The position numbers and the translations under genes are program-made. From the NCBI GenBank assembly GCA_017539165.1, contig JAFYHN010000084.1, forward strand, positions 1 to 64,000: DNA of 64,000 nucleotides, in the 5' to 3' direction. Position 1 is the first letter of the stretch, and each line of letters starts with the position of its first letter. The stretch comes from Eubacterium sp. GTDB taxonomy: Bacteria > Bacillota > Clostridia > Lachnospirales > Lachnospiraceae. The notes beneath the pieces were generated by a model. The model saw only the letters and a program-made list of their open reading frames with translations, made no database searches and had not been told where the DNA came from. This document shows, piece by piece, positions 17,614-26,472 of this stretch.

Positions 17614-18501
17614 ATGTCGATTTTTAGAGGATCAGGAGTTGCACTTGTTACACCATTTAAGGATGATATGAGTGTTGATTATGAACAGCTCAGAAAGCTT
17701 GTTGATTTTCATGTAGAGCATAAAACTGACGCAATTATAGTTTGTGGTACAACAGGTGAGTCTTCAACTCTCACAGTTGAAGAGCATATGGAAGCTATTG
17801 CGGTTGTTGCTGAACAGGCAAATGGAAGAATTCCTGTAATTGCTGGAACAGGATCGAATGACACTCAGACAGCTATAGAGCTTTCTCAGGAGGCTGAGAA
17901 GTGTGGAGTGGACGGACTTCTCATAGTTACACCATACTACAATAAGGCTACTCAGAACGGACTTATTCAGCATTATACAAAGATTGCTGATTCGGTTGAT
18001 GTTCCTATCATCATGTACAATGTAGCAAGCAGAACAGGTGTAAATATCCAGCCTGCAACTGCAGTTACACTTGCAAAAAATGTTAAGAATATCGTTGCTA
18101 TTAAGGAAGCATCTGGAAATATCTCGCAGGTTGCTGAACTTGCATCGCTCGCTAACGGATGCATTGATATCTACTCGGGAAATGATGATCAGATAGTTCC
18201 ACTTATGGCACTTGGCGGAATCGGTGTTATCTCAGTTACTGCAAATATCATCCCAGATGATACACATGATCTCTGTGCTAAGTTCCTTGAAGGAGATGTT
18301 GCAGGTTCAAGAGAGCTTCAGCTTAAGGCTATCGAGCTTGTTAAGGCACTCTTCTGTGAGGTTAATCCTATTCCTGTTAAGAAGGCTACACAGCTTATGG
18401 GCCTTACAAATGGAAAGGTAAGACTTCCACTTACAGAGATGGAGCCTGCAAATGTTGAAAGACTTGAGAAGGCTATGCGTAACTACGGAATCCAGTTCTA
18501 A
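17614..18501 (+). CDS. dapA: 4-hydroxy-tetrahydrodipicolinate synthase
   Basis: Condenses pyruvate with aspartate-semialdehyde in the first committed step of the diaminopimelate/lysine pathway (cytosol). The 295-residue protein has the full family motif set: VTPFKDD near the N-terminus, VCGTTGESSTL, the catalytic tyrosine in IIMYNVASRTG and the Schiff-base lysine in VAIKEASGN. ATG is preceded by CAAGGAGG. It is the first gene after the lysine riboswitch and is followed after 19 bases by dapB, so both are under lysine control. Confidence 0.96.
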   Translation: MSIFRGSGVALVTPFKDDMSVDYEQLRKLVDFHVEHKTDAIIVCGTTGESSTLTVEEHMEAIAVVAEQANGRIPVIAGTGSNDTQTAIELSQEAEKCGVDGLLIVTPYYNKATQNGLIQHYTKIADSVDVPIIMYNVASRTGVNIQPATAVTLAKNVKNIVAIKEASGNISQVAELASLANGCIDIYSGNDDQIVPLMALGGIGVISVTANIIPDDTHDLCAKFLEGDVAGSRELQLKAIELVKALFCEVNPIPVKKATQLMGLTNGKVRLPLTEMEPANVERLEKAMRNYGIQF

Positions 18502-18520
18502 TAGAATTGAGGTATGAATA

Positions 18521-19294
18521 ATGGTTAAAATCATAATGAGCGGCTGTTCAGGTCGTATGGGAAAAGTTATCAGTGATATAGTTGCTGCTGATGTTGGCGC
18601 TGAGATAGTAGCTGGAATCGATGTTGTTGATGATGGATCGCTCGGATATCCTGTATATAGATCGGCAGGTGAGATTGGAGTGGATGCAGATGTCATTATC
18701 GATTTCTCTTCACCAAAAGTTATTGATTCTCTTCTGGCGTATGCAACAGAAAAGAATGTTCCTATAGTTCTTTGTACTACAGGATTCAGTGATGCACAGC
18801 TCAAGAAGATAGAAGCAGCTTCAGAGAAGGTTGCTATCCTCAGATCTGCAAACATGAGTCTGGGAATCAACACTATAATGGAAATGCTTAAAACTGCAGT
18901 TGGTGTATTCTGCCCGGCGGGATTTGATGTTGAGATAGTAGAGCAGCATCATCACAACAAATTGGATGCTCCATCAGGAACAGCTCTTGCGCTTGCTGAT
19001 ACTATAAATGAAGCAGCAGGTGGAAAGTTTGATTATGTCTATGACAGAAGCGACCGTCGTAAGAAGAGAGGCAAGAAGGAGCTTGGGATATCTGCTGTAA
19101 GAGGCGGATCTATTCCGGGAACTCATGATGTTATATTTGCTGGACAGGACGAAGTAATAGAAGTAAGACATATAGCTTATTCCAGAAGTATATTCGGAAA
19201 TGGAGCTGTAAGTGCTGCTAAGTTCCTGAAAGGTAAACCGGCTGGAAAGTATTCTATGGCTGAAGTAATAGCTGATGCCGTATCTGTGAGGTAA
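18521..19294 (+). CDS. dapB: 4-hydroxy-tetrahydrodipicolinate reductase
   Basis: Reduces the DapA product with NAD(P)H, the second step toward diaminopimelate for cell wall and lysine. Rossmann motif SGCSGRMGK is near residues 7-15. The family signature EQHHHNKLDAPSGTALALAD carries the catalytic histidine and lysine, and RGGSIPGTHDVIFAGQDE is typical. The length of 257 residues is normal. It is cotranscribed with dapA, and the next small gene starts four bases after its stop. Confidence 0.96.
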   Translation: MVKIIMSGCSGRMGKVISDIVAADVGAEIVAGIDVVDDGSLGYPVYRSAGEIGVDADVIIDFSSPKVIDSLLAYATEKNVPIVLCTTGFSDAQLKKIEAASEKVAILRSANMSLGINTIMEMLKTAVGVFCPAGFDVEIVEQHHHNKLDAPSGTALALADTINEAAGGKFDYVYDRSDRRKKRGKKELGISAVRGGSIPGTHDVIFAGQDEVIEVRHIAYSRSIFGNGAVSAAKFLKGKPAGKYSMAEVIADAVSVR

Positions 19295-19298
19295 ACAG

Positions 19299-19625
19299 AT
19301 GGAACAGGGAAAACAGATATTATGCAGTGCATCTAAATACACTGAGAAGTTTTATCTGAATCCGTTATTCTCAAATCTTCCTCAGAAGATACAGGATGAA
19401 CTCAGGATTGCCTGTGTTTTATTTACAGAGGAGATCGGAGGAGTTATTCTTTTGTATTATGATGAAGAAGGTAATCTCCTTATATCGACAGACTTCAATG
19501 AGAATGACTTCTTATATGATGAGATAGGAAGCGGACTTAAGGTGAATCAGCTTCGGAATGAAAAACGTGAACTATTTGAACAGCTTGAAGAGTATTATAA
19601 ACTCTTCTTCGGAATCTATGATTAA
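19299..19625 (+). CDS. Conserved hypothetical protein of the dap operon (DUF6145-like)
   Basis: A small acidic cytosolic protein of 108 residues with no signal peptide or membrane segment. Visible blocks are ILCSASKYTEKFYLNP, FLYDEIGSGLKVNQL and a C-terminal helix EQLEEYYKLFFG. I recall a Lachnospiraceae family (DUF6145) of this size and look, often next to dapB, but I cannot confirm it. Close packing with dapB and coaX indicates cotranscription. Its function is not known. Confidence 0.7.
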   Translation: MEQGKQILCSASKYTEKFYLNPLFSNLPQKIQDELRIACVLFTEEIGGVILLYYDEEGNLLISTDFNENDFLYDEIGSGLKVNQLRNEKRELFEQLEEYYKLFFGIYD

Positions 19626-19640
19626 TAAAGGAATAAAAAG

Positions 19641-20405
19641 ATGTTATTTGCAGTAGATGTCGGAAACACTAATATTACAGTAGGACTTTTTGACGGAAAG
19701 AATCTTCTGAAACAGTTTAGGATGATAACAAAAACATCCCGTACATCAGATGAATATGGTGTGTTCTTCAGAGAGTGGCTTTCCATAAATGGAATAAAGG
19801 ATGGAAAGATCACGGATGTAATCATCTCATCTGTTGTTCCAAATATCATGCATTCACTTACAAGCGGAATTATAAAGTACTTCGATGTGCAGCCGCTTAT
19901 AGTAGCTCCGGGGATCAAAACAGGAATCAGACTTGCTATTCCGAATCCGAAGGAACTTGGTGCTGACAGACTTGTTGATGCGGTTGCAGCATACGAGATA
20001 TATGGCGGCCCGGTTATAGTAGTTGATTTCGGAACTGCAACAACACATGACCTTGTTCTGGCTGATGGAACATTTTCGGCAGGAGTTACTTCGCCTGGAA
20101 TCTGGCTTGCGGCAAATGCCCTCTGGACGGGAACTGCAAAACTGCCAGAGGTTGAGATCCGTAAGGTAGATACAATCCTGGGAAAAGATACAGTTTCAAG
20201 TATGCAGGCCGGTATCTATTATGGTTACATAGGTCAGACTGAATATGTGGTAAGACAGATGAAAGAAGAGGCAGGCCTTGGTGATATCAAGGTTGTTGCT
20301 ACCGGAGGACTCGGAAAACTTATCTCCGAAGCAACGGATGCTATCGATGTATATGATCCTGAACTTACACTTCACGGGCTTAGGATCATACACGACAAAC
20401 AGTAG
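19641..20405 (+). CDS. coaX: Type III pantothenate kinase
   Basis: Phosphorylates pantothenate in the first step of coenzyme A synthesis; type III enzymes need a monovalent cation and are not inhibited by CoA. The actin-like ATPase fold shows [14 protein letters not shown] (phosphate 1), [12 protein letters not shown] and [15 protein letters not shown] (phosphate 2), then the adenosine-binding [11 protein letters not shown]. The length is 254 residues. It is the last gene of the dapAB transcript and is closed by a strong terminator. Confidence 0.95.
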   Translation: MLFAVDVGNTNITVGLFDGKNLLKQFRMITKTSRTSDEYGVFFREWLSINGIKDGKITDVIISSVVPNIMHSLTSGIIKYFDVQPLIVAPGIKTGIRLAIPNPKELGADRLVDAVAAYEIYGGPVIVVDFGTATTHDLVLADGTFSAGVTSPGIWLAANALWTGTAKLPEVEIRKVDTILGKDTVSSMQAGIYYGYIGQTEYVVRQMKEEAGLGDIKVVATGGLGKLISEATDAIDVYDPELTLHGLRIIHDKQ

Positions 20406-20430
20406 TTTTAAGTGATATAAGAATATGTTA

Positions 20431-20473
20431 AACACCCTGGAAATGTGAAAAAAATATTTCTAGGGTGTTTTTT
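20431..20473 (+). terminator. Rho-independent terminator after coaX
   Basis: ACACCCTGGAAAT pairs with ATTTCTAGGGTGT (one mismatched or wobble position) and is followed by a run of seven T. Confidence 0.9.
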
Positions 20474-20537
20474 TATGAAACTTCTGTTATAATGGCGCGA
20501 GGTATAGTTTAGGATTTGTCAAAAGAAAGGTTGTATA

Positions 20538-21479
20538 TTGGTAACAGACGATTTTAAAAACAAATTATTCCTCGGACCTATGGCGGGAGTAACAGATCTT
20601 CCTTTCAGGATCCTCTGTAAAGAGCAGGGGGCAGATGTCATGATCACGGAAATGGTATCTGCAAAGGGACTGATGTATGGCAGTAAAAAGACCGACCTTC
20701 TGCTTGCTACGGTAGATATGGAAAAACCGGTCGGAGTACAGCTTTTTGGAAGTGAACCTGAGATTATAGCGGGAGAAGCAAGAAAACTCTGTGATCGAGG
20801 ATTTGATTTTATAGATATTAATATGGGCTGTCCGGTTCCAAAGATCGTGAATAATGGCGAAGGTTCGTCTCTTATGAAGAATCCACAGCTGGTGGAAGAC
20901 ATAGTGAAGGCTGTTTCTGAAGCGGTAAGCATTCCGGTAACTGTTAAGATAAGAGCAGGATTCGACGCTGACAGTATAAATGCACCGGAAGTGGCTAAGG
21001 GTGCTGAAACTGGTGGGGCGGCTGCAGTAGCGGTTCATGCTAGAACCAGAGAACAGTATTATTCGGGAAAAGCAGATTGGTCAGTAATAAAAGCAGTTAA
21101 AGAAACGGTCGGAATACCGGTTATAGGAAATGGAGATATAGAAACCTGGGAAGACGTTGTCAGAATGAAGGATGAGACTGGTTGTGACAGTTTTATGATT
21201 GCCAGAGCCGCGAAGGGGAATCCTTGGATATTCAGTGAGGTAAAAGCCGGTCTGGAAGGTCGCACAGTCAAAAGACCTGATATAGACGAGATAAAGGCTA
21301 TGATGCTGAGACATATAGATCTTATGCTCGAGATGAAAGGTGAATACATCGGAGTAAGAGAGATGAGAAAGCATATAGCATGGTATACAGAAGGTATCCA
21401 TAATTCAGCCAGACTCAGGCGAAGAGTGTGTGAGATTGAAAAGGCTGAAGAATTGATAGAAACAGTAAAAAATCTGTAA
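20538..21479 (+). CDS. dusB: tRNA-dihydrouridine synthase (DusB family)
   Basis: FMN- and NADPH-dependent reduction of uridines in the tRNA D-loop. The TIM barrel begins with LGPMAGVTDLPFR. The catalytic cysteine is in INMGCPVPKIVNNGEGSSLM, RNA and FMN contacts in VAVHARTREQYYSG and VIGNGDI, and the C-terminal helical domain includes MRKHIAWYTEG. The length of 313 residues fits DusB. The start appears to be TTG, with AAAGAAAGG seven bases upstream; no in-frame ATG gives a full barrel. It stands alone after a terminator. Confidence 0.92.
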   Translation: MVTDDFKNKLFLGPMAGVTDLPFRILCKEQGADVMITEMVSAKGLMYGSKKTDLLLATVDMEKPVGVQLFGSEPEIIAGEARKLCDRGFDFIDINMGCPVPKIVNNGEGSSLMKNPQLVEDIVKAVSEAVSIPVTVKIRAGFDADSINAPEVAKGAETGGAAAVAVHARTREQYYSGKADWSVIKAVKETVGIPVIGNGDIETWEDVVRMKDETGCDSFMIARAAKGNPWIFSEVKAGLEGRTVKRPDIDEIKAMMLRHIDLMLEMKGEYIGVREMRKHIAWYTEGIHNSARLRRRVCEIEKAEELIETVKNL

Positions 21480-21600
21480 TATGGTCATTGCAGTTGAATT
21501 AAAATGTCTGATGTGGTATAAAGAAAGGTACGAAAAGTTACATCGAGTGTGAGACATCGTAGAATAAAAGAATGATTCTCGAAATGATAGGGGGCATTTG

Positions 21601-22443
21601 ATGAAAGATTGGTTTGTCAATCTCGGTAATAAACTGAGAGAGATGAGGAGATTTGTAAAAAACAATTTCAAATTGATCGTGTCTGTGGTAGTAGTGATTC
21701 TGCTTGCAGTTGCATGTCTTTCATCTGTTATATCTGAGCAGAGTAAAAAGTACAGAGACACAGGGCGAATGATAGCGCTGACACCACTATATGAAGAACC
21801 TGCCATGGCTCCTGCTTATGCGAGAAAACCGTATTCATCACTTGAACTTACTGCTGAAGCCGCAGCGGCATCCGGATTTATCAATGAAGGTGTTGGTGCG
21901 TACAGCGATTCGAAAAAACTGACAGAACAGGAGCAAAAGGATAAAGCTGCTCTTGAGGCTCTTCTTGAGAGTAGTGCAAATGCAGTCGCTGCATCAAGTA
22001 CTGCCCGAGATGAAGCTGAGGCTCGTCTGAAGAAGTATCAGCTGAACAAGATGGGTGCAGTCAACAGTAATCCGACTGTTACTATAACACCTACAGCTGG
22101 TTCATATGCTGGGCAGACAGCTAATCCGACATATGCAAATAATGGAGACGGAACATATCTTGGTAACTTCCTTATTACAGCGTATTGTCCATGTGCTGCA
22201 TGTTGCGGAAAGACGGATGGTATCACAGCGTGTGGAACACATGCTACGGCTAATCATACTATCGCTGCTGACAGCAGATTTGCTTTTGGAACCAAGATGA
22301 TAATAATGGGTCAGGTTTATACAGTTGAGGACCGTGGTGGTGCCATAGTCGGAAACCATATAGATATGTACTTTAATACGCATTCCGAGGCTCTTGCCTG
22401 GGGTAAACAATATGCGGATGTATACCTATATACAGGTCAATAA
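21601..22443 (+). CDS. Membrane-anchored 3D-domain protein (cell-wall hydrolase type)
   Basis: An N-terminal basic segment and one membrane helix (about 24-46) anchor an extracellular protein of 280 residues. A coiled, Ala/Glu-rich stalk (about 75-145) leads to a C-terminal 3D domain: TAYCPCAACCGKTDGIT, HTIAADSRFAFGTKMI and VEDRGGAIVGNHIDMYF, whose three aspartates name the fold. It is related to MltA lytic transglycosylases and resuscitation-type (YabE/Sps-like) proteins, so peptidoglycan cleavage is the likely role. ATG 21601 follows AGGGGG with good spacing; the overlapping TTG 21598 is less likely. Confidence 0.85.
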   Translation: MKDWFVNLGNKLREMRRFVKNNFKLIVSVVVVILLAVACLSSVISEQSKKYRDTGRMIALTPLYEEPAMAPAYARKPYSSLELTAEAAAASGFINEGVGAYSDSKKLTEQEQKDKAALEALLESSANAVAASSTARDEAEARLKKYQLNKMGAVNSNPTVTITPTAGSYAGQTANPTYANNGDGTYLGNFLITAYCPCAACCGKTDGITACGTHATANHTIAADSRFAFGTKMIIMGQVYTVEDRGGAIVGNHIDMYFNTHSEALAWGKQYADVYLYTGQ

Positions 22444-22454
22444 GATAGACATTA

Positions 22455-22477
22455 ATTCGAAGGGAAATCCCTCGAAT
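22455..22477 (+). promoter_or_regulatory. Small hairpin in thrC leader
   Basis: ATTCGAAGGG and CCCTCGAAT form a short stem about 30 bases ahead of the thrC start. There is no U tract; its role is unknown. Confidence 0.4.
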
Positions 22478-22509
22478 AAATATATAAAAATATAACCGGG
22501 AGAGGAAAA

Positions 22510-23997
22510 ATGAGCTTTTTATACAGAAGTACAAGAAATGCAAATGAAACCGCAACAGCCAGTGAGGCTATTCTTAAGGGACTTGCTGAGAACGGAGGAC
22601 TCTTCGTTCCTGATGAGATTCCAGCACTTGATGTGTCTTTTGAAGAACTGGCAGAGATGGATTATAAGGGTGTAGCTTATGAAGTTATGAGCAGAATGCT
22701 CACAGACTTCACAGAAGAAGAGCTTAAGGCATGTATCGATGGAGCATATGACAGTAAGTTCGATACAGATCTTATTGCACCTGTTAAATATCATCACGGT
22801 GCATACATTCTTGAGCTTTTCCACGGAAAGACCATAGCTTTCAAAGATATGGCACTTTCTATTCTTCCATATCTGCTTACAACAGCGGCAAAGAAGAACA
22901 ATATAGATAAAGAGATAGTTATCCTTACAGCTACATCAGGAGATACAGGTAAGGCTGCACTTGCAGGTTTTGCAGATGTTCCTGGAACAAGAATCGCTGT
23001 ATTCTATCCAAAGAACGGTGTAAGCCCTATCCAGGAGAAGCAGATGGTAACTGAGAAGGGTGCGAATACATTTGTTGCAGGTATCACAGGTAACTTTGAT
23101 GATGCTCAGACAGGTGTTAAGAAGATGTTCTCAGATAAAAAGCTTGCAGCTTATCTTGATGAGAAGGGATTCCAGTTCTCATCAGCTAACTCCATTAATA
23201 TCGGACGTCTTGTTCCTCAGATGGTTTACTATGTATATGCATATACAAGACTTGTTAAGGCTGGTACGATCGCAGCTGGAGATATGATCAATGTTGTAGT
23301 TCCTACAGGTAACTTCGGAAATATCCTTGCAGCTTACTATGCTTCACTTATGGGACTTCCTGTAAGAAAGTTTATCTGTGCATCAAATGATAACAAGGTT
23401 CTGTTTGACTTCTTCACAACAGGAAAGTATGACAGAAACAGAGACTTTATCCTTACATCTTCACCATCTATGGATATCCTTATCTCAAGTAACCTTGAGA
23501 GACTTATCTATCGTGTTGCTGGAAATGATGCAGATAAGAACAATGAGTTGATGAAGAACCTTGCTGAGAAGGGTGAGTATGAGATCACAGAAGAAATGAA
23601 AGAGAATCTCTATCAGTTCTACGGAAATTATGCAACTCAGGATGAAGTTGCAGATGTGATCAAGACAGTTTACGGAGAAGACGGATATGTTCTTGATACA
23701 CATACAGCAGTAGCAGTTTCTGTATTCGATAAATATAAGAAAGAAACTGCAGATGATACGCCAACAATCATCGCTTCAACAGCAAGTCCATATAAGTTCA
23801 CAAGAAGCGTTGTTACAGCTATCGATCCTGAACTTGCTGGAAAGGGAGATTTTGAGCTTGTTGATGAGCTTGAGAATATCTCACAGGTTAAGGTTCCTAA
23901 TGCAGTTAATGAAATCAGAACAGCTCCTGTAGTTCATGATACAGTTTGTGATAAAGAAGAGATGGAAGCTGTTGTAAAGAAGTTTCTTGGAATCTAA
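22510..23997 (+). CDS. thrC: Threonine synthase
   Basis: PLP enzyme converting O-phosphohomoserine to threonine. Length 495 residues, matching the longer class with an N-terminal domain starting FLYRSTRNANETATASEAI. The PLP lysine is in GKTIAFKDMALSI, and the phosphate-binding loop is TATSGDTGKAAL. NVVVPTGNFGNILAAYYAS is the second cofactor-binding motif. The start follows GGGAGAGG. It looks like a single-gene unit with a terminator downstream. Confidence 0.95.
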   Translation: MSFLYRSTRNANETATASEAILKGLAENGGLFVPDEIPALDVSFEELAEMDYKGVAYEVMSRMLTDFTEEELKACIDGAYDSKFDTDLIAPVKYHHGAYILELFHGKTIAFKDMALSILPYLLTTAAKKNNIDKEIVILTATSGDTGKAALAGFADVPGTRIAVFYPKNGVSPIQEKQMVTEKGANTFVAGITGNFDDAQTGVKKMFSDKKLAAYLDEKGFQFSSANSINIGRLVPQMVYYVYAYTRLVKAGTIAAGDMINVVVPTGNFGNILAAYYASLMGLPVRKFICASNDNKVLFDFFTTGKYDRNRDFILTSSPSMDILISSNLERLIYRVAGNDADKNNELMKNLAEKGEYEITEEMKENLYQFYGNYATQDEVADVIKTVYGEDGYVLDTHTAVAVSVFDKYKKETADDTPTIIASTASPYKFTRSVVTAIDPELAGKGDFELVDELENISQVKVPNAVNEIRTAPVVHDTVCDKEEMEAVVKKFLGI

Positions 23998-24072
23998 GAA
24001 TAGATATTTTTGAAAAAAGAATAGATAGTAGTTCGCTTGTGCCATCCTACTATAAAAAACCAGGACAGATTC

Positions 24073-24100
24073 AGGGCACAGGAAAACTGTGCCCTTTTCT
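24073..24100 (+). terminator. Rho-independent terminator after thrC
   Basis: AGGGCACAG and CTGTGCCCT form a perfect stem around GAAAA and run into TTTTCT. Confidence 0.9.
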
Positions 24101-24134
24101 ATTGCGGAGAAAAGTAATGCTGCGAAGAGGAGTC

Positions 24135-24289
24135 ATAAACATGTTCGATAATATGCCTGCTCAACTCAGCTCTCGCACGGTGCGGGCTACCCCTAGCAGA
24201 CACTAAGCTCTCAGTCACCTAACGGTGTCTTAATCGCTAAGTGCCGAGACCCGCAACGGTCTCGCAGGCATATTTCGAACATTGTTTAT
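24135..24289 (+). repeat. Structured palindromic repeat, family A copy 1
   Basis: Imperfect complementary arms of about 25 bp (ATAAAC...TATGCCTGC at the left, GCAGGCATA...GTTTAT at the right) enclose a core of about 105 bp. The core shares long blocks with 33726-33862: CGGTGCGGG, CCCCTAG, CACTAAGCTCTCAG, AATCGCTAAGTG and CCCGCAACGG. Inside it, CACC-TAA-CGGTG forms a small hairpin, and GCGGG pairs with CCCGC. No coding frame is supported. It fills much of the 400-base gap before queD. Confidence 0.75.
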
Positions 24290-24395
24290 TGACTCGCTCG
24301 CGGATGTACGTTTTGGAATAGAAAAGGGCTGGGAATGAATGAGAGTGATAAGGAACTTGTAAATATAAGGAAAATGATAGGAACGGAGAAAGGAT

Positions 24396-24821
24396 ATGTA
24401 CGTTATTAAAACAAGGTCAATGTTTGACAGTGCGCATTTTCTTAAGGATTATGAAGGGAAGTGTGCGAATATCCATGGTCATAGATGGATAGTAACTGTG
24501 GATGTCGGCTCTGAGACGGTAGAAGAGTCGGGTCCGTACAGAGGAATGGTTGTTGATTTTGGTAAGCTAAAGGCTGATCTAAAGGAAGAAACTGAAAAGC
24601 TTGACCACACTCTTATAATGGAAAAGGGTAGTATCTCGGATACTACTAAACAGGCTATGAAGGAAGAAGGCTTCAGAATGGTAGAAGTGGACTTCCGACC
24701 TACAGCTGAAAACTTCTCAAAATACTTTTATGATCTGATGGCTGCAAAAGGCTACACAGTCATCCGTGTCCGTGTTTTTGAGACTCCGGAAAATGTCGCA
24801 GAGTATACAACTGCTCAGTAG
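24396..24821 (+). CDS. queD: 6-carboxy-5,6,7,8-tetrahydropterin synthase
   Basis: Converts dihydroneopterin triphosphate to 6-carboxy-tetrahydropterin, the second step to preQ0 for queuosine. Zinc ligands are His in FDSAHFLKDYEGKC and the two His in NIHGHRW. VVDFGKLKADL, LDHTLI and the catalytic glutamate in RVFETPENVAEY complete the T-fold signature. The length is 141 residues. It leads a queD-queE-folE-queC set, but the next gene is reached only after a 245-base structured spacer. No preQ1 riboswitch was recognised upstream. Confidence 0.93.
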   Translation: MYVIKTRSMFDSAHFLKDYEGKCANIHGHRWIVTVDVGSETVEESGPYRGMVVDFGKLKADLKEETEKLDHTLIMEKGSISDTTKQAMKEEGFRMVEVDFRPTAENFSKYFYDLMAAKGYTVIRVRVFETPENVAEYTTAQ

Positions 24822-25036
24822 GTAGGGAACATGTGGGAGTATCGAATGAATGCATGCATTCAATGAGATACTTACACGTGTTTCCTAGCCCTGCGGAGCA
24901 GGGTTGTTTGAGAACGCATGAGCGAGGTGTCTGCGTAGCAGACAATAGAACACCGTTTAGCAGTTTTTATAAGCTTGCTTAATAAAAACTGTCAAACGAG
25001 TGTGGATGTCGCGAATGTTTCTCAAATAACCTACTG
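24816..25036 (+). repeat. Large multi-stem structured element, family B copy 1
   Basis: Closed by CAGTAGGT (overlapping the queD stop) pairing with ACCTACTG. Inside are a long stem 24823-24843/24867-24887 capped by the palindrome TGAATGCATGCATTCA, the hairpins CCCTGC-GGA-GCAGGG and GTCTGC-GTA-GCAGAC, and an arm of about 20 bp at 24955-24974/24977-24997 with a GCTTGC apex. TAGAACA precedes and GTGGA follows that arm, as in the copy at 57.2 kb. It occupies the whole queD-queE spacer and has no supported coding frame. Confidence 0.75.
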
Positions 25037-25066
25037 AAAAGAATTAGAGAACCCAGGAGATAAGAT

Positions 25067-25744
25067 ATGTACAAGGTTGCGGAATGGTTTGTCAGCATCA
25101 ACGGAGAGGGACGACGAGCCGGGGAACCAGCTGTATTCATTAGATTTGTCGGATGTAATCTGGCATGTAGTTATTGTGATACAGCCTGGGCAATCTCTGA
25201 GAATGCTGAACATAAGGAAAGAACACTTGAAGAGATAATTGAATATGTTGAGAATTCCGGAATCACGAATGTGACTCTTACAGGCGGAGAGCCTCTGCTA
25301 CAGAATGGAATAGAAGACATTGTTCTGGAACTGATTGGAAGAAATCACAGGGTTGAGATTGAGACGAACGGAGCAGTCAGTATTAAGGCTATGTATAATC
25401 TGGCAGATAAGTATTCGATGATGGATGAGCTTTCTGTGACTCTGGATTATAAATGTCCAGGAAGTGGAATGGAAGCTTTTATGGATATGGATAATTATGA
25501 GCATTTAAGGCCGGAGGATACGGTTAAGTTTGTAGTATGTGACAGGAGTGATCTGGATAAGGCCAGAGAAATCATTGAGAAGTATGATCTGGTTGAACGA
25601 TGTGCGGTTTATCTTAGTCCGGTATTTGGAAGGATAGAGTCTCGTGAGATTGTTGAATACATGATAGAACACAAGATGAACGGAGTAAAACACCAGCTTC
25701 AACAGCACAAATTTATATGGCCACCTGATGCAAGAGGCGTGTGA
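25067..25744 (+). CDS. queE: 7-carboxy-7-deazaguanine synthase
   Basis: Radical SAM enzyme that contracts the pterin ring to 7-carboxy-7-deazaguanine (CDG), the third step to preQ0. The cluster motif is CNLACSYC near residue 31-38, the CxxxCxxC form found in many QueE proteins. GEGRRAGEPAVFIRFVGC is the family N-terminal signature and LTGGEPLLQ the SAM-binding GGE motif. A 225-residue minimal fold is typical. ATG follows CCAGGAGATAAG. It lies between queD and folE, all in one direction. Confidence 0.93.
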   Translation: MYKVAEWFVSINGEGRRAGEPAVFIRFVGCNLACSYCDTAWAISENAEHKERTLEEIIEYVENSGITNVTLTGGEPLLQNGIEDIVLELIGRNHRVEIETNGAVSIKAMYNLADKYSMMDELSVTLDYKCPGSGMEAFMDMDNYEHLRPEDTVKFVVCDRSDLDKAREIIEKYDLVERCAVYLSPVFGRIESREIVEYMIEHKMNGVKHQLQQHKFIWPPDARGV

Positions 25745-25829
25745 TTTAAAATAATAAGAAAATATAAATTTTTTAGATGACATATGGATGATTGCCCGAA
25801 ATATATATGTAAGTAGGAGAATAGAAAAA

Positions 25830-26426
25830 ATGGCAGTAAATCAGGAAAAAATCAGGGAACACATAAGAGGAATTCTGGAGGCTATAGGTGAGGATCCGGA
25901 TAGAGAAGGACTTCGCGAAACACCTGACAGAGTTGCGAGAATGTATAGTGAGATATTTGAAGGGATTGGTTATACAAATGAAGAGATAGCGAATATGTTT
26001 AACAAGACCTTTGATGCGCCGGTCAACAATGATATGGTGCTTGTTAAGGATATAGAGATATTCAGCTACTGTGAACATCATATGGCGCTTATGTATGATA
26101 TGAAGGTCGCTGTTGCATATATTCCGAGAGACAGGGTTCTTGGACTTAGCAAGATAGCAAGAATTGCTGATATGGTTGGAAAGAGACTTCAGCTTCAGGA
26201 GAAGATCGGAAGTGATATAGCTGAGATTATGGAAAAGGCTACTCTTTCACCTGATATAGCAGTCATCATAACAGGAAAACATAGCTGTATGACTGCAAGA
26301 GGTATAAAGAATGTTCCGGCTGTAACTGTAACGACAACATTCAGAGGGGCATTTGCAAATGATAGAGATATGCAGGATCGTGTACTTCGACTTGTTGAGT
26401 TACAGAATTCAGATACTAACAGATAG
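25830..26426 (+). CDS. folE: GTP cyclohydrolase I (FolE)
   Basis: Makes dihydroneopterin triphosphate from GTP, the entry to folate and, in this context, to queuosine. The signature [20 protein letters not shown] holds zinc ligands Cys and His, and the third ligand is in [32 protein letters not shown] is the conserved helix. AGGAGA at 25815-25820 sets ATG 25830 as start; the frame's earlier ATG at 25788 would add 14 residues with no ribosome binding site. Its place between queE and queC suggests it supplies the deazaguanine pathway. Confidence 0.94.
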   Translation: MAVNQEKIREHIRGILEAIGEDPDREGLRETPDRVARMYSEIFEGIGYTNEEIANMFNKTFDAPVNNDMVLVKDIEIFSYCEHHMALMYDMKVAVAYIPRDRVLGLSKIARIADMVGKRLQLQEKIGSDIAEIMEKATLSPDIAVIITGKHSCMTARGIKNVPAVTVTTTFRGAFANDRDMQDRVLRLVELQNSDTNR

Positions 26427-26472
26427 TAACTCTGAATAAAGAAAAGAATCTGACAAAAAAGAGGAAGAAGAA

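Noticed and set aside
24296..24395. Possible preQ1 riboswitch before queD
   Set aside because: The leader lacks the short preQ1-I pseudoknot consensus and the preQ1-II pattern.
24135..25036. tRNA or CRISPR origin for the palindromic intergenic DNA
   Set aside because: No cloverleaf with TTCGA/CCA features at the right spacing and no regularly spaced direct repeats with unique spacers.
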